A stretch of DNA of 64,000 bases from an uncultured Alphaproteobacteria bacterium (lineage in GTDB: Bacteria; Pseudomonadota; Alphaproteobacteria; Rhodobacterales; Rhodobacteraceae). Position 1 is the first letter of the stretch. Every line of letters starts with the position of its first letter. Location: contig CACKLF010000001.1 in NCBI GenBank assembly GCA_902600895.1, positions 62,001 to 126,000 of the forward strand, in the 5' to 3' direction. The position numbers were made by a program, and so were the translations under genes. The notes beneath the pieces are model-generated. The model saw nothing but the letters and a program-made list of their open reading frames with translations, made no database searches and was not told the DNA's origin. Shown here one piece after another: positions 24,277 to 32,173 of the stretch.

Positions 24277-25783
24277 AGCTTTCCCCTGCCATCATCAAAC
24301 CAATTTTAGAACGATTTAATTTTTCTGCACCAAAACTATTTGAGAGGCTACCGTTAAATAACACTGCAATTTTGTCAGAAAGCATAAGTAGTTCGTCCAA
24401 ATCCTCTGTAATTAAGAGCACAGCGTTTCCCTTTTTTCTGACTTCCAAAATTATTTTCTGTATGGAGGCAATTGCACCTTCATCAAGTCCGCGTGTTGGT
24501 TGACAAGCAATTAGAAGTTTTGGACGTCTACTCAACCAACGTCCTAATAAAAGTTTTTGAACGTTTCCTCCTGATAACAGTCTGGCAGGCTGTTGCAGAG
24601 ATTGGGTTCGAACATCATAAGTACTACAAAGTAAATGCGCAGAATTCTTACAATTATCACGATTTAACCAGCCTAATGGAGACCTTACTTGTAGATCATT
24701 TGTCTCTGTCATTATTGAATTTTCCCAGACTGACATATCCCCTATCAATCCATCAATATTACGATCCTCTGGTATATATGCCACTCCAAGATCCATAAAT
24801 TGTTTTGGGGTATATGAAGTAATTTTTTTTCCCAAAAAAAACATCTCGCCATTTTTAGGTTTCAGATGGCCTGCCATCATTTTTGCCAAAGGAATTTGTC
24901 CATTTCCCGTTACTCCTGCTATACCAAGGATTTCTCCTTCAAAAAGACTTATGTTTATTTCATTTAAGCCTTTACTGGAATCATTAATTGCGTCACAAGA
25001 AATATTCTGGAGCCGTATTACTTCAGAACCTTTTTTGACAGCTTGTTTTTTTGGATAGTCAACAGTACCTCCAACAATCATCTCTGCTAATTTTTTTCGG
25101 TCAGCGTTTTTAGTACAAACCTCTCCGACAGACCTTCCTTGCCTGAGCACAACTATCCGATCACTTACTGAAAGAATTTCATTAAGTTTATGGGATATTA
25201 AAATGACTGATAACCCTTTTGAAACCATTTGTTTGATTGTAGAAAATAAAGAATCTGTTTCTTGAGGTGTGAGTGCAGCTGTGGGTTCATCTAGAATTAA
25301 TAGAGTACAGTCACGATAAAGCGTTTTAAGAATTTCTAGCCTCTGTTTCTCACTTACTGACAAGTTAATGACCAAAGTATCCGGCTCAATCGGTAAACCA
25401 AATATGTCACTTAAATTTCTTAATTTCTCTCTAGCAGATTTTTGTGGCAATGATGGGCTAAATAATGAACGCTCCCCTATGATAATATTCTCTAGAACAG
25501 TCAAGTTATCTGCCAAAGTGAAGTGCTGATGTACCATACCGATACCAGCAGCTATAGCGCTTTCTGGTTTTCCACTTGGTAATTCTGATCCCTTAAATAT
25601 TATCTCTCCATAATCCGCTTTATAATGACCAAATAAAATATTCATAAGCGTGGTCTTACCTGCTCCATTTTCTCCCAATATTGCCAATACTTCGCCCTCT
25701 TTTTGACTAAAGCTAATATTATCGTTAGCGGTCAAGTTGCCGAATCTTTTGGTTATATTTTTTATTTCTAGGAGATCAGTCAT
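24266..25783 (-). CDS. BMP-family nucleoside ABC transporter, double ATPase
   Basis: The 505-residue protein holds two fused ABC domains, as in sugar and nucleoside importers. Domain 1 has Walker A GENGAGKT, signature LSVSEKQR and Walker B LLILDEPTAAL. Domain 2 has GVTGNGQIP (degenerate Walker A), signature LSGGNVQK and the Walker B-like region LLIACQPTRGLDEG, the usual asymmetry of this family. It energises import. The start ATG at 25783 lies 8 bp after a strong stem-loop that separates it from the binding-protein gene. Confidence 0.9.
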   Translation of the reverse strand: MTDLLEIKNITKRFGNLTANDNISFSQKEGEVLAILGENGAGKTTLMNILFGHYKADYGEIIFKGSELPSGKPESAIAAGIGMVHQHFTLADNLTVLENIIIGERSLFSPSLPQKSAREKLRNLSDIFGLPIEPDTLVINLSVSEKQRLEILKTLYRDCTLLILDEPTAALTPQETDSLFSTIKQMVSKGLSVILISHKLNEILSVSDRIVVLRQGRSVGEVCTKNADRKKLAEMIVGGTVDYPKKQAVKKGSEVIRLQNISCDAINDSSKGLNEINISLFEGEILGIAGVTGNGQIPLAKMMAGHLKPKNGEMFFLGKKITSYTPKQFMDLGVAYIPEDRNIDGLIGDMSVWENSIMTETNDLQVRSPLGWLNRDNCKNSAHLLCSTYDVRTQSLQQPARLLSGGNVQKLLLGRWLSRRPKLLIACQPTRGLDEGAIASIQKIILEVRKKGNAVLLITEDLDELLMLSDKIAVLFNGSLSNSFGAEKLNRSKIGLMMAGESFDG

Positions 25784-25791
25784 TTAAAAAA

Positions 25792-25820
25792 TGTCCCCGC
25801 AAATAGTTACTGCGGGGACA
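25792..25820 (-). terminator. Stem-loop between binding protein and ATPase genes (attenuator or mRNA stabiliser)
   Basis: TGTCCCCGC and GCGGGGACA form a perfect 9-bp GC-rich stem with an 11-nt loop. On the minus strand the stem is followed by TTTTTT, as in an intrinsic terminator, and then by the ATPase ATG. This place is typical of a partial terminator that keeps binding-protein mRNA more abundant than the transporter mRNA. Confidence 0.75.
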
Positions 25821-25837
25821 AGCTTGGCTCGTAAACG

Positions 25838-26845
25838 TTAAAATGTTGATGTCGGTTCTTCGTCGTTAATTTCTACGACAAATTTCCCTGCTAAAATATC
25901 ATCCGCGAGTTTTGCTACCTGCTCTTTCACATCACCAGATATTTTGTTTTCAAACTCATAATATGGTGCTAGTGAAGCGCCGCCACCGGCCATCATTGTC
26001 CAGCTATGATACTCCTCAGCCTTGAAGTTGCCACTTTTCACAAGGCCTATGGCGTGGTTAATGGCATTTTCCATATGCCAAAGGGCTGATGTCACAACAA
26101 CATTTTCGCCATTTTCTTCTTTATTCATGTCATTCACATTTCCAAAAGCGAGGATACCTTTTTCTCTACATGCATCCACAACACCTGCTCTTTCGGCGTA
26201 CATAATATCAACACCGGCCTCTATTTGTGCAAATGCGGCTTCTTTTGCCTTTGGTGGATCATACCAAGATCCAATAAAGGTTACCTTAAATTGTATGTCT
26301 GGTTTAACGGATCGTGCTCCGTTCATGAATGCATGGAATAATCGATTTACTTCTCCAATCGCATATCCACCTACCATTCCGATCTTGTTTGCTTTTGTCA
26401 TATGGCCAGCAATTATTCCCATTAGATAACAAGGTTCATGGATATAGTTATCAAAGACTGAAAAATTATTTCCATGTGGTTTAAACGGGTCTCCCATTAA
26501 AAATGCAATCTCTGGATAATCGTCTGCTACTTTTCTTGCTTCCTTGCTTATTCCAAAAGCTTCTCCGACAATGAATTGCATACCACTGTCACAGTACTCT
26601 CTCATCACTCGGACGTAGTCTGTATTTGCTGTACTTTCCGAGTAAACATATTCAATTTCACCCCTTTTTGCGGCAGCATCGAGTGCTAGATGTAATCTCG
26701 CAACCCATTTTTGCTGTATTGGAACTGTATAAATTCCGGCTACTTTTATTTTTGATCCAGCAATTGCTGGTAAGGCTGTTAAGGCAGCAGTCGCTGCTGT
26801 TACTCCAACTGTGAATTCTCTTCGATTCATAAAAAGTTTTGGCAT
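25838..26845 (-). CDS. BMP-family nucleoside-binding protein
   Basis: The 335-residue protein belongs to the Bmp (PnrA-like) solute-binding family. A twin-arginine-like signal (NRREFTVGVTAATAALTALPAIAG) ends near residue 30, without a lipobox, so it should be a free periplasmic protein. Family segments are KIKVAGIYTVPIQQKWV, IVGEAFGISKEARKVADDYP, NKIGMVGGYAIGEVNRLFHAF and GVDIMYAERAGVVDACREKG. Bmp proteins bind purine nucleosides. It is the first gene of the operon, with ATPase, permeases and codA following. Confidence 0.88.
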   Translation of the reverse strand: MPKLFMNRREFTVGVTAATAALTALPAIAGSKIKVAGIYTVPIQQKWVARLHLALDAAAKRGEIEYVYSESTANTDYVRVMREYCDSGMQFIVGEAFGISKEARKVADDYPEIAFLMGDPFKPHGNNFSVFDNYIHEPCYLMGIIAGHMTKANKIGMVGGYAIGEVNRLFHAFMNGARSVKPDIQFKVTFIGSWYDPPKAKEAAFAQIEAGVDIMYAERAGVVDACREKGILAFGNVNDMNKEENGENVVVTSALWHMENAINHAIGLVKSGNFKAEEYHSWTMMAGGGASLAPYYEFENKISGDVKEQVAKLADDILAGKFVVEINDEEPTSTF

Positions 26846-27516
26846 TTTTTATTCTCCGTTTTTTTTTATAATTTCATTAAGACAAAAATATACTCTGAAA
26901 GCGATTCTTTTTTTTATAAAGAGTGATATATTTCAATTTTTCTGTGGTTAGAGCATTAAATCAAATTTTGTTTGGTTATTTTTTGGACAAATGCTTTTCA
27001 GAATCGCCACCACTATTTTGGAATAGATTATCTGGCAGTTAGTGAATGTGAAATTAATGATACTTAAAAAGTATTAACTTCAAGTTTGTCGTTTTTAACT
27101 TCACCTTTTTTTCATGAAGTGAATACCCATGAGCTAAAATACAAAGAGTTAAGAATTAATTATATTTTTTTTTGTAGAAAATAGGGAATTTCATAGGACT
27201 ATTTCCCAAAAACTGATGAAGGTTCTGCTAGTGAGTTCATGATAGGGTTCTTATCTAAATTATCTGAACTTTTCGAAAGATATGAATTGATGAAATCTCA
27301 AAAATTTCAGTTTGCTGGGTCTGTCAATGGTCACTGCAATAGCCGCAGTAAGGAGCCAATTAAATTGAATTCTGATTAAGGAATAGTATTTGATACGACT
27401 TATTATATGTTATATATAAAGTGATAGGTAGTGCACTTACTGGTTTGATCATCACAAAGCAGTTATTATAATCAAGTATGTTGAAAAGCATGTAATGAAA
27501 TTTGAGGTCGAACTTA
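26846..27516. other. 670-bp AT-rich intergenic region
   Basis: This holds the leader and presumably the promoter of the nucleoside-transporter operon (minus strand, T-rich tract and GGAG just before 26845) and the upstream region of the GNAT gene. No riboswitch pattern that I know is visible. One short frame is listed separately. CCACTATTTTGGAATAG near 27008 loosely resembles the relic at 15325, too weak to use. Confidence 0.5.
27239..27379 (+). CDS. Possible small protein (46 residues)
   Basis: An ATG at 27239 opens a 46-codon frame (MIGFLSKLSELFERYELMKS, then QKFQFAGSVNGHCNSRSKEP) ending TAA at 27377-27379. The N-terminal half forms an amphipathic helix, similar in style to small DUF1127-like peptides, but the usual arginine-rich tail is missing. 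The ribosome binding site is weak (GTGAG 4 nt upstream). I cannot confirm expression. Confidence 0.25.
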   Translation: MIGFLSKLSELFERYELMKSQKFQFAGSVNGHCNSRSKEPIKLNSD

Positions 27517-27954
27517 ATGAGTCGTTATGAGTACAAAATTAGACCATTCAAGTTATCTGACCAAGTAGCACTGATAGATTTGTGGAAAATATGTAAACTG
27601 ATAAGACCGTGGAACAGTCCTGAAAAAGATATTCAAAGGAAGTTAGATGTCCAAAGTGATTTGTTTTTAGTGTTGGAAATTAATAAAAATATTTTTGGAA
27701 GTGTGATGGCTGCCTATGATGGTCATAGAGGTATTGTAAATTATTTGGCTGTTCATCCAAACTATCAAAAAAAAGGATTTGGGAGGATAATCATGGAGTA
27801 TGTGGAAGCCGAATTAATCAGGAGAGGTTGCCCAAAGATAAATTTGCTTGTGAGATCAGATAATCATATTGTGAGTGATTTTTACAGTAAATTACTCTAT
27901 CAAGAGCAGAATGACATCAAGGTTTTTGGTAAAAGGCTCATACCTGATAATTAA
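27517..27954 (+). CDS. GNAT-family N-acetyltransferase (YpeA-like)
   Basis: From the ATG at 27517 (GAGG about 10 nt upstream) the protein has 145 residues. The GNAT acetyl-CoA motif A is clear in VNYLAVHPNYQKKGFGRIIMEYVEAELIRRG (split: VNYLAVHPNYQKKGFGR / IIMEYVEAELIRRG), where Q-x-K-G-x-G-R binds the pyrophosphate. PWNSPEKDIQRKLDVQSDLFL resembles YpeA of E. coli. The substrate is unknown. The next gene, a MutT-like hydrolase, starts about 31 bp later on the same strand. Confidence 0.82.
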   Translation: MSRYEYKIRPFKLSDQVALIDLWKICKLIRPWNSPEKDIQRKLDVQSDLFLVLEINKNIFGSVMAAYDGHRGIVNYLAVHPNYQKKGFGRIIMEYVEAELIRRGCPKINLLVRSDNHIVSDFYSKLLYQEQNDIKVFGKRLIPDN

Positions 27955-27985
27955 TTAACAAATGTTAACCTACAGTGAAAATTGA

Positions 27986-28354
27986 ATGAAAAATGTAGTT
28001 GCAGCAGTTTTGAAGTGCAAAAATCGTTTTTTTATTGCACAGAGAAACAGAGACAAAGATTTCAGTTTTAAATGGGAATTTCCAGGAGGCAAGGTTGAAC
28101 CTAACGAGTCATTAGAGGAGGCATTGAAAAGAGAGATCATGGAAGAGCTTTGCATACAAATTAAAATCAAGCATAAAATTACAGAACTCAGATATAAGCA
28201 AAAAGACTTTGAAATATTTCTACATTATTTTCTCTGCACGAGTGTTGGGACAATATATTTAAAAGAGCATGAAAACAGTACTTGGGTTACCAGATCTGAA
28301 TTATATAATTTTGACTTTGCCCCCGGTGATTCAGAAGTCTTTCAATTCTTGTAA
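27986..28354 (+). CDS. MutT-like Nudix hydrolase
   Basis: The 122-residue protein has a Nudix box at residues 35-57 (G35, E41, R49, E50, E53, E54). The pattern is G-x5-E-x7-RE-U-x-EE-x-G-U, except that the last glycine is replaced by Cys56. The size, the N-terminal VVAAVLKCKNRFFIAQRNRDK and the WEFPGGK segment fit 8-oxo-dGTP pyrophosphatases (MutT), which remove oxidised nucleotides. MutT in Alphaproteobacteria is often downstream of argJ; here it follows a GNAT gene. The Gly-to-Cys change is conservative in many active Nudix proteins. Confidence 0.8.
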   Translation: MKNVVAAVLKCKNRFFIAQRNRDKDFSFKWEFPGGKVEPNESLEEALKREIMEELCIQIKIKHKITELRYKQKDFEIFLHYFLCTSVGTIYLKEHENSTWVTRSELYNFDFAPGDSEVFQFL

Positions 28355-28397
28355 TTGCTGACCTTCAGAGATCAGCCTTGAGAAAAGACATGAATAG

Positions 28398-28808
28398 TCA
28401 CTGATAATCTACTGTCTTAAACCCCTTGTCTCTCCATTTGGTTATTCCTCCATTTACGCTGAAAACATTTTTAAAATTCGTATTTTCTAACATGTACTGC
28501 GCAGCTACTTTTGTCCGTCTGCCAGTTCTACAAATTAGTAGTATGGGTTGATCTACCGTAGCATTCTTTTTTACGTCACTTAGAAATTTTATTAAATTAG
28601 CCGTGCCATTTTTGTTAAATAAGGTAGAAGTAATACTGCCTTCAATTATACCAGTCTCTTTCCATTCTTCTTCTCTTCTAATATCAATTAATATGGCATC
28701 ATCTGATAATAATTTTACCATCTGCTCTATGGTAATTTCTAATTGTTTTGAATGGGCGAAGTTAAATGTAAATACAAGGGCCATTATGATTTTAAAGAAG
28801 AATTTCAC
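28398..28808 (-). CDS. Exported rhodanese-like protein
   Basis: The 136-residue protein has a signal peptide (about residues 1-20) and one rhodanese domain. The active-site loop is CRTGRR with Cys93 as persulfide carrier, preceded by ILIDIRREEEWKETGIIEGS and followed by VFSVNGGITKWRDKG. It should act in the periplasm as a sulfur-transfer or redox protein; partners are not evident. It stands alone between the convergent mutT-like gene and the divergent thioesterase. Confidence 0.85.
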   Translation of the reverse strand: MKFFFKIIMALVFTFNFAHSKQLEITIEQMVKLLSDDAILIDIRREEEWKETGIIEGSITSTLFNKNGTANLIKFLSDVKKNATVDQPILLICRTGRRTKVAAQYMLENTNFKNVFSVNGGITKWRDKGFKTVDYQ

Positions 28809-28939
28809 CTATTTTTCCTTTCAATCAGTGTTGCGATTGAGATATGTGAATTATGATCCCTTTTTGCAAGAATAAAATATCACACTTACAAAATAAAATT
28901 AATTCATGTAGTAAATTGGAAAGGTTGGAGATCATTACA

Positions 28940-29389
28940 ATGCCGGAAAGTGTGTATCATTGTAGGGTAGTTGAGGAATTAAGTCCTTACATCACAGAGG
29001 TAAATTTTATTAAACGGACTTTAAAGGGTACTTGGAAAGTACCTCAAAAATTTTGTCACACAAAAGGTACGATAATTCATGGGGGTACGGTATCGTTTAT
29101 TTTAGATACATCAATGTTTATATTACTAGCTGCCTTGAGCGAAAATAAAAATTCGGGTTTAAGTTTAGGTTTAAATATACAATTCTTTAATATTGGTAAG
29201 CCAGGTCGCGTAGATGTCCATTCTCAACTTGAAAAAGAGGGAAGGAATATCGTTTTTGGTAGATGTGATTTATATCAGGAAGGTGAAACTATTGCTTCCG
29301 CAACACAGCAAATGAAAGTTTTTGAAAGCGAAACCAGATTGAACTTTGATTTATTCTTTTCACCAGCGATAAAATATATAAAGGGATAG
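28940..29389 (+). CDS. PaaI-type hotdog thioesterase
   Basis: From the ATG at 28940 (GGAG about 8 nt upstream) the protein has 149 residues; an in-frame ATG at 28853 would add an unlikely basic leader. The hotdog signature appears as CHTKGTIIHGGTVSFILDTSMFI and SLGLNIQFFNIGKPGRVDVHSQL (segments HGGTVSFILDT and LNIQFFNIGKPGRV). PaaI-like enzymes hydrolyse acyl- or aryl-CoA thioesters in the cytoplasm. The Asp of ILDT is the expected general base or acid. The natural substrate is not clear from its neighbours. Confidence 0.75.
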   Translation: MPESVYHCRVVEELSPYITEVNFIKRTLKGTWKVPQKFCHTKGTIIHGGTVSFILDTSMFILLAALSENKNSGLSLGLNIQFFNIGKPGRVDVHSQLEKEGRNIVFGRCDLYQEGETIASATQQMKVFESETRLNFDLFFSPAIKYIKG

Positions 29390-29395
29390 TTTGAT

Positions 29396-30286
29396 TTATT
29401 CAGAAAAAGTTCTGACCTTAGTGGGTTCTCTGAGCTGAAAAAAGCTATAAACTGTTACACTAGATATAACTATTATCCCACCAATTAGTGTCTGAGTTGA
29501 AATTGTCTCGTTCAAAAAAAACCACACCCAAATTGGACCCAGCGAAAATTCTAGTAACATGAAGAGTGTAACCTCTGAAGCATAAAGGTATCTTGTCGCA
29601 AAAATGAAAGCAGAATTAACAAGTCCTGATAAAATTCCTCCCCAAAAAAAGCAGTAGGCGATTTCATTTAACGGAATGATGACATTGCCTGACCTAGCAA
29701 AAAATGTGGTTCCCATCACAAGTATTGCTGATATTAAAAGACAGGGTATCATATCCAAATATCTATACTTTCTAAGAATAATAGCGAAACTAGAAAAACT
29801 CAGGGCAGTACAAAATGCTAATAATATTCCAACAGATTGATTGGCACGTAGTCCCTCTGAAACCATCAGGCTTATACCCAAAAAAGCACAAAACATGATT
29901 AAAAATGTTCTTTTCGTGATCACTTCATTGAGTAAAAAATAGGCTAGGGCGGCTGTGACGAATGGGATTGTGCTAAGTGTGAATAAGGTGTTTGCTACAG
30001 ATGTATTTTTGAGGCTATGAATAAAGCATATGTTTGCTATAGCTAAAAAACTTGCTGCTATTAGACTGGGCATACCCAGATTTATAATCATCTTAAAAGA
30101 TCCTGACCTATAGTTGAGCAAGGTGAATGCAAAAATCACAATAAAAAAAGCCAAATTTCTATAGAAAGTAATTTGCCACGCATCAGCAGTCTCAAACTGC
30201 CTCATTATCAAACCTCCGAAGCTTATCCCTAAGGTTGAGAACAATAAGAAATTTATAGCCATGGACTTTTGGGTAGGCATTGTCAT
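29396..30286 (-). CDS. EamA-family (DMT) transporter
   Basis: The 296-residue protein has ten hydrophobic segments forming two EamA domains (about residues 12-140 and 155-285). SFGGLIMRQFETADAWQITFYRNLAFF marks the first domain, and YLYASEVTLFMLLEFSLGPIWVWFFLNE marks the second; the FLNE end of helix 9 is typical (segments LIMRQFETADAWQITFYRN; LGPIWVWFFLNE). Substrates of such exporters or importers vary (amino acids, purines, sugars). It lies 30 bp downstream of leuA on the same strand, so may be cotranscribed. Confidence 0.85.
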   Translation of the reverse strand: MTMPTQKSMAINFLLFSTLGISFGGLIMRQFETADAWQITFYRNLAFFIVIFAFTLLNYRSGSFKMIINLGMPSLIAASFLAIANICFIHSLKNTSVANTLFTLSTIPFVTAALAYFLLNEVITKRTFLIMFCAFLGISLMVSEGLRANQSVGILLAFCTALSFSSFAIILRKYRYLDMIPCLLISAILVMGTTFFARSGNVIIPLNEIAYCFFWGGILSGLVNSAFIFATRYLYASEVTLFMLLEFSLGPIWVWFFLNETISTQTLIGGIIVISSVTVYSFFQLREPTKVRTFSE

Positions 30287-30316
30287 TTAGGCGCTCACAA
30301 TAGCAATACAAATTTT

Positions 30317-31981
30317 TTATTTTTTTATCTTGTTTATAGCACTTATAACAGCTTTTATTGGTGCAACTGTAATGCTAGTATCAATTCCACATCCATAAAC
30401 TGATCTGCCGTCATGAAGCTTAAGCTCAACATAAGCGCTTGCCTCAGCTTTCGAAGTTGCGCTTCTGGTATTTTGTCCAAAATCTTCCAAACTAAATTTC
30501 AATCCAAACTCTTTTCTTATTCCTTCGATAAATGCGGAAATTGGACCATTGCCCTGTGCTGAAAGTTTTCTCGCTCTACCTTGAAACTCTATCGAAGCAG
30601 TGATCTTCTCTTTGTCGGTCTTTCTGCTTGCTGGGCTTGTTTTGAAATCAATTAGTTTAAACGGAGTTTCTATAATATATTCTGTCAAGAATATTTCCCA
30701 TATCATTTCACTTGTTATTTCCTTGCCTGAAGAGTCTGCAAGTTTTTGAACATATTTAGATAATTCAATCTCAGCACCCCTGGGTAGACGGATATGATGA
30801 TCTGCTTCTAGCAACCATGCGGTTCCACCCTTCCCAGATTGGCTATTCACTCTTATTATCGCTTCATAAGTTCTGCCTATGTCTGAGGGGTCTATTGGTA
30901 GGTATGGTACTTCCCATTTTGAAGAATTAGATTTGGAAATTGCGTCCATTCCTTTGCGTATAGCATCTTGATGACTTCCAGAAAAGGCAGTATGAACGAG
31001 ACTTCCTGCGTAAGGGTGTCTCTCGTGAACTGGTATTCGAGTACAATATTCTGCGGTTGCGATTAATTCATTTATATTGCCAAAGTCTAAGCATGGATCG
31101 ACTCCTTGTGTAAAGAGATTTAAACCTAGCGTAATAATATCCACATTTCCTGTTCTTTCTCCGTTTCCGAATAGGGTACCTTCCACTCTATCAGCCCCGG
31201 CCATCAAAGCTAACTCTGTGGCTCCAACCCCAGTACCTCTATCATTGTGTGGATGCAGCGAGAGAATAACTCGATTGCGTTGAGAAAAATTTTCATGCAT
31301 CCATTCAATTTGATCAGCATAAATATTGGGAGAAGACATTTCTACTGTTGCTGGCAAATTTATAATTACAGGTTTTTGGGGAGATGCATTCCAGGTGTCC
31401 AGTACCGCCTCACAAACTTCCAAAGCATAATCAAGCTCAGTTCCAGTAAAACTTTCTGGTGAATATTGAAGAGTTAAATTTGTATTTTTTAGTTGTCCTA
31501 ATTGTTCATTAATTATTTTTGCACCGTCAGTAGCAATTTTTTTTACTCCTGCCATAGTTTCGCGAAAAACCACGCGTCTCTGCAGTGTACTTGTAGAATT
31601 GTATAAATGAATAATAGCATTTTTTGAACCTTTTAAACTTTCGATGGTTTTAATTATTAAAGTTTCTCTTGCTTGTGTTAGCACTTGGATCACCACATCA
31701 TCAGGAATGTGGTTTCCAGTAATTAGCTCCCTTAAAAAGTTGTAGTCGGTTTCTGAGGCAGAAGGAAAACCCACCTCTATCTCCTTAAAGCCGATGTTAA
31801 CCAAGGCTTTGAACATTCTCATCTTTCTTGCCGAGTCCATTGGCTCAACCAAAGCTTGATTGCCATCTCTTAAATCTACTGAACACCAGATTGGGGCCTT
31901 ACAGATAGATGAGTCAGGCCATTTTCGGTTTCTCATTTTTATAGGCTTATAAGCCTCATATTTTTTAAAATTTTCAGACAT
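30317..31981 (-). CDS. leuA: 2-isopropylmalate synthase
   Basis: LeuA condenses acetyl-CoA with 2-oxoisovalerate in the first step of leucine synthesis. The 554-residue protein matches the longer (LeuA type 2, like yeast Leu4 and mycobacterial LeuA) branch. The catalytic start is CSVDLRDGNQAL with metal-binding Asp; HNDRGTGVGATELALMAGAD and the metal-binding HPHNDRG follow, then VEGTLFGNGERTGN. The C-terminal 130 residues form the LeuA regulatory domain, with SAQGNGPISAFIEGI, where leucine would bind for feedback control. The start is at 31981, with the dnaE gene divergent across about 190 bp. Confidence 0.93.
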   Translation of the reverse strand: MSENFKKYEAYKPIKMRNRKWPDSSICKAPIWCSVDLRDGNQALVEPMDSARKMRMFKALVNIGFKEIEVGFPSASETDYNFLRELITGNHIPDDVVIQVLTQARETLIIKTIESLKGSKNAIIHLYNSTSTLQRRVVFRETMAGVKKIATDGAKIINEQLGQLKNTNLTLQYSPESFTGTELDYALEVCEAVLDTWNASPQKPVIINLPATVEMSSPNIYADQIEWMHENFSQRNRVILSLHPHNDRGTGVGATELALMAGADRVEGTLFGNGERTGNVDIITLGLNLFTQGVDPCLDFGNINELIATAEYCTRIPVHERHPYAGSLVHTAFSGSHQDAIRKGMDAISKSNSSKWEVPYLPIDPSDIGRTYEAIIRVNSQSGKGGTAWLLEADHHIRLPRGAEIELSKYVQKLADSSGKEITSEMIWEIFLTEYIIETPFKLIDFKTSPASRKTDKEKITASIEFQGRARKLSAQGNGPISAFIEGIRKEFGLKFSLEDFGQNTRSATSKAEASAYVELKLHDGRSVYGCGIDTSITVAPIKAVISAINKIKK

Positions 31982-32173
31982 GGCATGGGTATTAAAAGTT
32001 ATTTATAATTTCTTATCCTTTCTTTCTATTCAGGACAAGACAAAGGTAAATATTATTTGAATATTTCTGAATTAGATGATTGACTGTACATATAAATGGT
32101 AAATTAGAAAACAGTCAGAATATAAGCAGTGGTGAGTTTTCTAATATGTGAACTGTAAACGGAAATTTGATTT

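Noticed and set aside
26990-27035. A further copy of the CACTATGGAATAG motif near 27008
   Set aside because: Only about a dozen bases agree, with a two- to three-base insertion in the core; in AT-rich DNA this is not beyond chance.
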